In this document: in pieces, positions 1-6,659 of the stretch
How the letters are laid out: every line of letters begins with the position of its first letter
Position numbering within the stretch: position 1 is the stretch's first letter
DNA from: Caulobacter sp.
GTDB lineage: Bacteria; Pseudomonadota; Alphaproteobacteria; Caulobacterales; Caulobacteraceae
DNA: 6,659 nt
NCBI GenBank assembly: GCA_014378155.1
Contig: JACMOF010000021.1
Coordinates: forward strand, 1 to 6,659
Direction of reading: 5' to 3'
Notes under the pieces: model-generated
Told to the model about the DNA's origin: nothing
The model's database searches: none
Seen by the model: the letters and a program-made list of their open reading frames with translations, nothing else
Position numbers and translations under genes: made by a program

Positions 1-170
1 CTGGGGCCCGTCGGGAGATCGCTCACAGAGGTCCGGCTTTTCCACTTCGCGACCGTCTTCTGGTTGATCCCGTGCCGCCCGGCCAGAGCCCTCAGGCTCT
101 CTTGACTATGCTGTATCGCCCGACGGACCGCCTCAGTCGTGCGGGCGCTCCCGTGCAGTATCTGGCCCAT
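1..170 (-). CDS. IS481-family transposase, N-terminal 56 residues (partial)
   Basis: The ATG at 168-170 opens a frame that stays open to the left edge, giving 56 residues. It starts MGQILHGSARTTEAVRRAIQ, a stretch I recognise from the N-terminus of many IS481-family transposases. A helix-turn-helix follows at about residues 24-46 (ESLRALAGRHGINQKTVAKW), which in this family binds the terminal inverted repeats; the segment SDLPTGP after it is also typical. The DDE (rve) catalytic core would come next and is outside the window. An AGGA ribosome binding site lies at 177-180, 6 nt before the start. Whether the gene is intact cannot be judged. The call does not depend on length: recognition is from the sequence of the N-terminal domain. 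Confidence 0.82.
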   Translation of the reverse strand, partial: MGQILHGSARTTEAVRRAIQHSQESLRALAGRHGINQKTVAKWKSRTSVSDLPTGP

Positions 171-226
171 AGTGCTTCCTTCCACTCGGCGGAAAAGATT
201 GCACCATCAAAGCCCGGGACCAAACA
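1..226 (-). mobile_element. IS481-family insertion sequence, one end only
   Basis: This stretch holds the transposase 5' end (see the CDS at 1-170) and about 56 bp of leader out to the presumed outer end of the element. Read on the minus strand from 226, the end begins TGTTTGGTCCC; IS481-family terminal inverted repeats usually start with TGT. The bases just outside, 227-232, are CCTAGA, which fits the NCTAGN target reported for IS481 of Bordetella. The other end, the rest of the transposase and the second copy of any target duplication lie beyond the left edge, so completeness and the exact boundary cannot be tested here. The family call rests on the transposase N-terminus; the boundary is inferred. 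Confidence 0.72.
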
Positions 227-232
227 CCTAGA
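227..232. other. Candidate target-site copy flanking the IS end (CCTAGA)
   Basis: This hexamer touches the presumed IS end at 226 and has the form NCTAGN, the target reported for IS481 insertion, which makes a 6-bp duplication. It also overlaps the first bases (CTAGA) of the palindromic repeat at 228-335. The matching copy would have to lie at the far end of the IS, outside the window, so the duplication is not shown. Confidence 0.4.
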
Positions 233-335
233 GCATTTTTCGAGCGAAGTGGTGCCGGCCCGCGTGAAGAAAAATGCCTCAAAACAAAAGATTAGAGCTC
301 ACGGCCTGACGCAGTCAGGTCGGGAAATGCTCTAG
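228..335. repeat. RIME1-like palindromic repeat, 108 bp
   Basis: The element is closed by perfect 11-bp inverted ends: CTAGAGCATTT at 228-238 and AAATGCTCTAG at 325-335. Inside are two further dyads. GCATTTTTC (233-241) pairs with GAAAAATGC (269-277), and a tight hairpin of nine pairs (302-310 with 314-322, one G-T, loop GCA) is centred on CCTGAC/GTCAGG. TAGAGC occurs at the left end and again at 293-298. Length, the two-palindrome design and the wording (CGAGCGAAGTGG, CGCGTGAAGAAAA, CAAAACAAAAGATTAGAGC) resemble the RIME1 intergenic mosaic elements described in rhizobia and seen in related alphaproteobacteria. It carries no gene. It starts 3 nt behind the gyrB stop codon, so it will be transcribed as the gyrB 3' tail, where it could end transcription or protect the message. 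The family name is from memory of such sequences; the palindromes are seen directly. Confidence 0.75.
281..322 (-). terminator. Possible gyrB transcription terminator formed by the repeat
   Basis: Downstream of gyrB on the minus strand, the nine-pair hairpin at 302-322 (loop TGC on that strand) is followed, after about 11 nt, by the T-rich run TCTTTTGTTTTG (291-280). The gap between stem and T-run is too long for a canonical intrinsic terminator, so this is only a candidate. No better terminator is visible between gyrB and the IS. Confidence 0.3.
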
Positions 336-338
336 CGG

Positions 339-4018
<3,680 letters not shown>

Positions 4019-4021
4019 CGG

Positions 4022-4057
4022 GGGGTTCTAGCCTATTAGGCGCGCCACCCTAACCCC
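4022..4057. repeat. Nested dyads between the VOC gene and recF
   Basis: GGGGTT (4022-4027) is the inverse of AACCCC (4052-4057). Inside lies the palindrome GCCTATTAGGC (4031-4041), which overlaps GGCGCGCC (4039-4046). In a transcript reading through from the VOC gene, the outer pairing would hold the C-rich stretch next to the recF start. It could weaken read-through or recF translation. No T-run follows, so it is not a standard terminator. Confidence 0.4.
4025..4032 (-). promoter_or_regulatory. Candidate recF -10 box giving a leaderless mRNA
   Basis: Minus-strand GCTAGAAC matches all fixed positions of the Caulobacter housekeeping -10 consensus GCTANAWC. Counting its last base as -7 puts +1 at 4018, the G of the recF GTG. 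The -35 side is poor: 14 nt upstream is TTAGGGT against TTGACGS, 3 of 7. The absence of a Shine-Dalgarno sequence before recF fits leaderless initiation, which is common in Caulobacter. This is a motif match only. Confidence 0.38.
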
Positions 4058-4059
4058 GT

Positions 4060-4434
4060 TCAGCCGAACTTGTAGCCGCACAGCTTGTTGCCATCCAGGT
4101 CGCGGAAATAGGCGAAATAGACCCCGGGCATCCGCTCGCCCGGCGCGCCTTCGTCGGTTCCGCCCAGTTCCAGGGCCTTGGCGTGGAAGGCGTCGACCTC
4201 CTCGCGGCTCTCGAAGTCGAAGCCGCCCATCATGCCGTTGCCGACGCAGGCCTCCGCGCCGTCATAGGGTCCGAGCACCCCGAACAGCCCCGTCCCCTTG
4301 CCGCGATAGAGCCGCCCGCCCGAAGCGTGCTCGTGAATGCCCGCCATGCCGATAGATCCCAGCAGGGCGTCGTAAAAGGCCTTGGCCTCATCGAGTTTGT
4401 TCGACCCCACCGTCATGTAGCTGACCCGTGCCAT
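4060..4434 (-). CDS. VOC-family (glyoxalase/bleomycin-resistance fold) protein, function unknown
   Basis: This 124-residue protein has the two-module layout of the vicinal oxygen chelate superfamily: a first module with SNKLDEAKAFYDALLGSIG (11-29), and a second with EEVDAFHAKALELGG (78-92), then YFAYFRDLDGNKLCGYKFG at the C-terminus (106-124). It is probably a cytosolic dimer. Of the usual metal-ligand positions, the first-strand His appears to be Tyr6 and the last-strand Glu after DxDGNK is Cys119, so glyoxalase I activity or metal binding in the usual way is doubtful; this subtype is common in proteobacteria and has no firm function. The ATG at 4432-4434 is chosen because GGGAGG (4442-4447) stands 7 nt ahead; the frame also stays open upstream to a TTG at 4461 with no such site. 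recF follows 41 bp downstream on the same strand. Confidence 0.88.
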   Translation of the reverse strand: MARVSYMTVGSNKLDEAKAFYDALLGSIGMAGIHEHASGGRLYRGKGTGLFGVLGPYDGAEACVGNGMMGGFDFESREEVDAFHAKALELGGTDEGAPGERMPGVYFAYFRDLDGNKLCGYKFG

Positions 4435-4441
4435 GCGCAGT

Positions 4442-4447
4442 CCTCCC
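4442..4447 (-). promoter_or_regulatory. VOC gene ribosome binding site
   Basis: GGGAGG on the minus strand ends 7 nt before the ATG at 4432-4434. It decides that start over the upstream TTG at 4459-4461. Confidence 0.75.
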
Positions 4448-4457
4448 GTTTTCTTAT

Positions 4458-4541
4458 GCAACCAAGGCTAGCACGGGTGGAAACTGGGGCAAGTCGAGGC
4501 GCGTCAAATCGCAGCAACCTTGTTGCGACACCACAGGTTGC
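4458..4541. promoter_or_regulatory. Cluster of GGTTGC half-sites in the divergent VOC / small-protein region
   Basis: GCAACC occurs at 4458-4463 and 4514-4519, GGTTGC at 4536-4541, and GTTGC at 4522-4526. GCAAC-CTT-GTTGC (4514-4526) is a perfect 13-bp dyad, and GCAACCT (4514-4520) is also the inverse of AGGTTGC (4535-4541). The cluster lies between the divergent starts at 4434 and 4601, upstream of the candidate promoter of the plus-strand gene, where a regulator could act on both genes. A binding role is inferred; no regulator is known. Confidence 0.35.
4467..4492 (-). promoter_or_regulatory. Weak candidate promoter of the VOC gene
   Basis: On the minus strand TTGCCCC (4492-4486) is followed after 13 nt by GCTAGC (4472-4467). 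This resembles the Caulobacter TTGACGS / GCTANAWC pair but only GCTA of the -10 is kept. The predicted start of the message would give a leader of about 25 nt that includes the GGGAGG site. Low certainty. Confidence 0.2.
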
Positions 4542-4555
4542 TTGCGCGACGAAGC

Positions 4556-4581
4556 TTGTCGGTCACGAATAGCGCTAACAA
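4556..4581 (+). promoter_or_regulatory. Candidate promoter of the 42-residue membrane protein gene
   Basis: TTGTCGG (4556-4562) and GCTAACAA (4574-4581), 11 nt apart, fit the Caulobacter housekeeping pattern TTGACGS-N10-14-GCTANAWC with one mismatch in the -35 and two in the -10. Transcription would start near 4588, leaving a leader of about 13 nt that is almost only the ribosome binding site. Confidence 0.4.
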
Positions 4582-4589
4582 AGCCCTGG

Positions 4590-4596
4590 GGAGGGG
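4590..4596 (+). promoter_or_regulatory. Strong ribosome binding site of the small membrane protein gene
   Basis: GGAGGGG lies within the purine run GGGGAGGGG (4588-4596) and sits 4 nt (ACTC) before the ATG at 4601; its core GGAG (4590-4593) is 7 nt away. It favours this ATG over an earlier in-frame start at 4520 that has no such site. Confidence 0.6.
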
Positions 4597-4600
4597 ACTC

Positions 4601-4729
4601 ATGCGACACAAGTTTTCGGGCGCACCGCGCCAATGGTGGCAGAACAATCCTGAACTCGGCCTCGCGACCGGTTTCGCCGTGGTCTGCGGCGTGCTGTGGC
4701 TGGTGGTGAGAGTGCTTGGGGTGGGGTGA
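4601..4729 (+). CDS. Small single-pass membrane protein, 42 residues, unknown function
   Basis: The product begins MRHKFSGAPRQWWQNNPEL, a basic and aromatic head, followed by a hydrophobic segment at about residues 20-39 (GLATGFAVVCGVLWLVVRVL) long enough to cross the inner membrane once, and ends after LGVG. The positive head suggests an N-in orientation. There is no signal peptidase site; the segment looks like an anchor. I do not recognise a family. Support for a real gene is the strong ribosome binding site, a promoter-like pair at the right distance, a TM segment where a random GC-rich frame would more often give Arg/Pro/Ala runs, and its position as the only plus-strand candidate in an otherwise empty gap. 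It is transcribed away from the VOC gene and towards dnaN. Comparison with related genomes is needed to exclude a chance frame. Confidence 0.55.
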   Translation: MRHKFSGAPRQWWQNNPELGLATGFAVVCGVLWLVVRVLGVG

Positions 4730-4921
4730 GGCCGAGGGGTGGTTGAGGCTGGGCATTCTGGCCGGTTTCGACATTGCGGACGAAGAATCCCGTCTCTCGA
4801 AGAGAGAGGGTTACGCGCTCTGACTCCCGAACAGCCCGCTTGGCGGAAGCTCGCCATCAAGATTTCAAGGCGCGGCCTCGCCGTTACGGGCGGATTGGGA
4901 GGGGCTGGGCGCCCATCCAGC

Positions 4922-4951
4922 GTTCCTTCCCTCCCCGTAGAGGGCAGGAAC
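4922..4951. terminator. Stem-loop downstream of dnaN, possible bidirectional terminator
   Basis: GTTCCT (4922-4927) pairs with AGGAAC (4946-4951), and inside it CCCT (4929-4932) with AGGG (4941-4944), separated by one T/C mismatch, with an 8-nt loop. It stands about 45 bp behind the dnaN stop and about 190 bp behind the small plus-strand gene. The structure is clear; without a T-run its termination role is uncertain, and it may instead belong to a dispersed palindromic repeat. Confidence 0.35.
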
Positions 4952-4973
4952 AGAGAGTCTGGGGATCGGGATG

Positions 4974-4987
4974 GGCGAGGTATCGCC
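4974..4987. repeat. Short hairpin just behind dnaN
   Basis: GGCGA (4974-4978) and TCGCC (4983-4987) form a five-pair stem with a GGTA loop, 8 nt beyond the dnaN stop codon. There is no T-run. It may mark the dnaN mRNA 3' end or be chance in GC-rich DNA. Confidence 0.25.
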
Positions 4988-4995
4988 TCTGCGCG

Positions 4996-6114
4996 CTACA
5001 CCCGCAGCGGCATCAGCACGTATTTCACGCCCGGATCGGTCGGATCGACCACCAGGGTCGGCGAGGCTGGGTCGGCGAAGCGGAACTCGGCGATCGGGCC
5101 GCCGATCTGGCCGCAGACGTCCAGCAGGTAGCGGGCGTTGAAGCCGATCTCGAAGGGCTCGCCGTCATAATCGACCTCGACCTCTTCCACGGCCTGGCCG
5201 GCTTCCATGTTGCGGACGGTCAGGGTGATGCGGCCCGGCTCGATGGCCAGCTTCACCGAGCGGCTCTTCTCGGCCGAGATGGTGGCCACCCGGTCGACGG
5301 CCTTGGCGAACAGGTCGTTGTCGAGGGTCAGGATCTTGGCGTTGTCGCGCGGGATGACCCGCAGATAGTCGGGGAAGGCCCCGTCGATGACCTTGGAGGT
5401 CAGGGCGGCGCGACCGAACTCGAAGCGCACCTTCTGGGCCGAGATCTGCAACTCGACCTGCTCGCCGGCCGATTCCATCAGGCGGCGGGCCTCCTGGATG
5501 GTTTTGCGCGGCACGATGATGCCCGGCAGGCCGGCGGCGCCCTCGGGGGCGGCCATCTCGGCCAGGGCCAGGCGGTGGCCGTCGGTGGCCACGGCCCGCA
5601 GCTTGACCTCGCCGCCGTCATTGTCGGTGTGGAGATAGAGGCCGTTCAAGTAGTAGCGGGTCTCTTCGGTCGAGATCGCAAAGCGGGTCTTGTCGATCAG
5701 CCGCATCAGATCGTTGGTGTCGACCGAGATGCGGCCCGACAGGCCGTCGCTGCTCATCACCGGGAAGTCGCCGGCCGGCAGCACCGGCAGGTTGAAGCGC
5801 GAGCGACCGGCCTGGATCACCAGGCGCGGATCGTCGCCGCTGAAGCTCAGCGACACGTCCGAGCCGTCGGGCAGCTTGCGGACGATTTCATAGAGGGTCT
5901 GGGCGGGCGCGGTGATCTGGCCGGGCACGTCGATCTGGGCCAGGCCCTCGTCGATGATCTCCATGTCCAGGTCGGTGGCCGAGAACGACAGGGTGTCGCG
6001 GTCGGCCGACAGCAGGATATTCGATAGGATCGGGATGGTGTTGCGGCGCTCGACGACGCTCTGCACGTGACCCAGCGCCTTCAAAAGCGCTGCCCGCTCG
6101 ATGGTAAGCTTCAT
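4996..6114 (-). CDS. dnaN: DNA polymerase III beta subunit (sliding clamp)
   Basis: DnaN forms a ring dimer around DNA that tethers polymerase III and other replication and repair proteins. At 372 residues it is close to E. coli DnaN (366) and reads as three similar domains at about 1-120, 130-250 and 252-372. Marks are the MKLTIERAALLKAL start, PILSNILL (28-35), RYYLNGLYL (153-161), TDGHRLA (177-183) and the C-terminal YVLMPLRV (365-372). TDGHRL and the MPLR end help form the pocket that takes the clamp-binding motif of partner proteins, and both are intact. The ATG at 6112-6114 gives the canonical N-terminus; its ribosome binding site is weak (GGA ending 7 nt before the start). dnaA is not next to it, and it is separated from recF by the small membrane protein and VOC genes, so dnaN is probably a unit of its own with a promoter in 6115-6278. 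Confidence 0.97.
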   Translation of the reverse strand: MKLTIERAALLKALGHVQSVVERRNTIPILSNILLSADRDTLSFSATDLDMEIIDEGLAQIDVPGQITAPAQTLYEIVRKLPDGSDVSLSFSGDDPRLVIQAGRSRFNLPVLPAGDFPVMSSDGLSGRISVDTNDLMRLIDKTRFAISTEETRYYLNGLYLHTDNDGGEVKLRAVATDGHRLALAEMAAPEGAAGLPGIIVPRKTIQEARRLMESAGEQVELQISAQKVRFEFGRAALTSKVIDGAFPDYLRVIPRDNAKILTLDNDLFAKAVDRVATISAEKSRSVKLAIEPGRITLTVRNMEAGQAVEEVEVDYDGEPFEIGFNARYLLDVCGQIGGPIAEFRFADPASPTLVVDPTDPGVKYVLMPLRV

Positions 6115-6278
6115 ATCTCGGTCCAGGTCCCGCCGCCGACGAAAGAATCCTTCGCGGCCCCGTCATGAATGGACTTGCGACATTAGCGAAATCACGCGGT
6201 GGGGGAAGAGGGGGCGAGCGGCGGGATGCGCCGAAATGTGCGGATCGGGCATACGACCCGCACCAACACGCCCGATCG
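6115..6278 (-). promoter_or_regulatory. dnaN upstream region, promoter not clearly identified
   Basis: This 164-bp gap separates msrA from dnaN and should hold the dnaN promoter. The best -10-like sequence on the minus strand is GCTAATGT (6187-6180), preceded at 13 nt by TTCCCCC; both match the Caulobacter consensus only partly, and it would give a leader near 60 nt. A GANTC site (GAATC, 6145-6149), the target of the CcrM methylase in Caulobacterales, lies between it and the dnaN start. I see no full CtrA site (TTAA-N7-TTAA). The part next to msrA holds the inverted repeat listed separately. Confidence 0.3.
6243..6277 (-). terminator. Inverted repeat behind msrA, possible terminator
   Basis: GATCGGGC (6243-6250) and GCCCGATC (6270-6277) form a perfect eight-pair GC-rich stem with a 19-nt loop, starting 1 nt after the msrA stop codon. 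A competing inner stem, CGGG/CCCG (6246-6249 with 6257-6260), exists. No T-run follows on the minus strand, so it is at best a weak intrinsic terminator or an mRNA 3'-end stabiliser that separates msrA from dnaN. Confidence 0.4.
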
Positions 6279-6659
6279 TTACTCGGCGGCGGCCCGTTCG
6301 GCCCGGGTCGGCAGCCTCCAGTCCGGGCGGATGAAGTGGCAGGTGTAGCCGTTGGGGATCCGCTCCAGATAGTCCTGGTGCTCGGGCTCGGCCTCCCAGA
6401 ACGGGCCGGCGGGCTGGACCTCGGTGACCACCTTGCCGGGCCAGAGGCCGGAAGCGTCGACATCGGCGATGGTCTCCAGCGCGGTCTGCTTCTGGGAGTC
6501 GCTGGAATAGTAGATGGCCGAGCGGTAGCTCAGGCCCAGGTCGTTGCCCTGGCGGTTCTTGGTGGTCGGATCGTGGATCTGAAAGAAGAATTCCAGGATG
6601 CGGCGATAGCTGATGATCGCCGGGTCGAAGACGATCTCGATCGCCTCGGCGTGAGTGCC
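6279..6659 (-). CDS. msrA: Peptide methionine sulfoxide reductase MsrA, C-terminal 126 residues (partial)
   Basis: MsrA reduces the S form of methionine sulfoxide in proteins and free methionine, repairing oxidative damage in the cytosol with thioredoxin. The frame is open from the right edge to the TAA at 6279-6281. The visible part begins [13 protein letters not shown] and includes [42 protein letters not shown] and [15 protein letters not shown]. In MsrA the Glu of HAE, the Asp of GND and the Tyr of YRS line the active site. The only Cys in view (codon 6339-6341, in YTCHF) stands where many shorter MsrA proteins keep the resolving Cys. The catalytic Cys of the N-terminal GCFW motif and the start codon lie past the right edge. 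No break is seen. It is upstream of dnaN on the same strand, with 164 bp between. Confidence 0.95.
   Translation of the reverse strand, partial: GTHAEAIEIVFDPAIISYRRILEFFFQIHDPTTKNRQGNDLGLSYRSAIYYSSDSQKQTALETIADVDASGLWPGKVVTEVQPAGPFWEAEPEHQDYLERIPNGYTCHFIRPDWRLPTRAERAAAE

Larger units (their letters stand above)
4730..4995. other. 266-bp intergenic region with stem-loops, no recognised gene
   Basis: This lies between the converging small membrane protein gene and dnaN. I see no convincing coding sequence. It holds several dyads: TCTCTC-GAA-GAGAGA (4793-4807, with two outer pairs to 4790 and 4810), TGGCG-GAAGCT-CGCCA (near 4841-4856), a long one at 4922-4951 and GGCGA-GGTA-TCGCC at 4974-4987. 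None is followed by a clear T-run on either strand. Possible roles are termination for both converging genes, a palindromic repeat family, or a small RNA. A 26-codon frame from a TTG at 4743 to a TGA at 4821 is open but unsupported. GANTC sites occur at 4785-4789 and 4822-4826. Confidence 0.5.

Noticed and set aside
72..335. Plus-strand open frame of 87 codons
   Set aside because: It is antisense to the transposase start and then runs through the RIME1-like repeat and the IS junction, so it cannot be an old conserved gene.
4435..4461. Upstream TTG start adding 9 residues to the VOC protein
   Set aside because: The ATG at 4432-4434 has GGGAGG at 7 nt, and the family N-terminus (ARVSYMTVGS) starts there.
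4501..4507. Minus-strand TTGACGC, a perfect Caulobacter -35
   Set aside because: No GCTANAWC-like box lies 10-14 nt downstream; the nearest GCTA is over 25 nt away.
4608..4860. Minus-strand open frames opposite the small membrane protein gene
   Set aside because: Pro/Arg/Ser-rich translations without a binding site or domain; they look like shadows of GC-rich DNA.
4739..5131. Plus-strand frame of 130 codons in the gap behind the small membrane protein gene
   Set aside because: It runs into dnaN in antisense, has no recognisable domain and no binding site.
4774..6027. Plus-strand open frame of 417 codons
   Set aside because: It is antisense to dnaN for most of its length, has no ribosome binding site, and has the same low-complexity shadow composition.

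Overview
The window is GC-rich chromosomal DNA from an alphaproteobacterium, most likely of the Caulobacterales (Caulobacter or Phenylobacterium type). The basis is the protein character of GyrB, RecF and DnaN, the order dnaN - (small genes) - recF - gyrB with no dnaA beside dnaN, promoter-like boxes that fit the published Caulobacter housekeeping consensus (TTGACGS-N10-14-GCTANAWC), and a repeat of the alphaproteobacterial RIME1 type. The genus is inferred; no rRNA gene is present.

Layout, left to right. (1) 1-226: the 5' end of an IS481-family insertion sequence whose transposase is read leftwards out of the window; its outer end appears to lie at 226, next to a CTAG-centred hexamer. (2) 228-335: a 108-bp palindromic repeat closed by 11-bp inverted ends, just behind the gyrB stop codon. 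(3) 339-4434, minus strand: a compact set in the order VOC-family protein, recF, gyrB. recF and gyrB overlap by 4 bp. recF begins with GTG, has no Shine-Dalgarno sequence, and lies 6 nt behind a perfect GCTANAWC box, so it may be made from a leaderless mRNA. (4) 4435-4600: a divergent intergenic region with four GTTGC-type half-sites and a promoter-like pair pointing right. (5) 4601-4729, plus strand: a 42-residue single-pass membrane protein with a strong ribosome binding site. (6) 4730-4995: 266 bp with no recognised gene but with several stem-loops, between converging genes. (7) 4996-6114, minus: dnaN. (8) 6115-6278: dnaN upstream region and a stem-loop behind the next gene. (9) 6279-6659, minus: the 3' part of msrA, running off the right edge.

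The conserved core serves chromosome replication and maintenance: DnaN is the polymerase clamp, RecF loads RecA at gapped or stalled DNA, and GyrB is the ATPase subunit of the supercoiling enzyme gyrase. MsrA repairs oxidised methionine; the VOC protein and the small membrane protein have no assigned role. I found no complete novel defence or mobile system. The points most worth a second look are the insertion sequence that seems to have entered the end of the RIME-like repeat at a CTAG site, the predicted leaderless start of recF, and the small membrane protein gene with its half-site-rich divergent promoter region.
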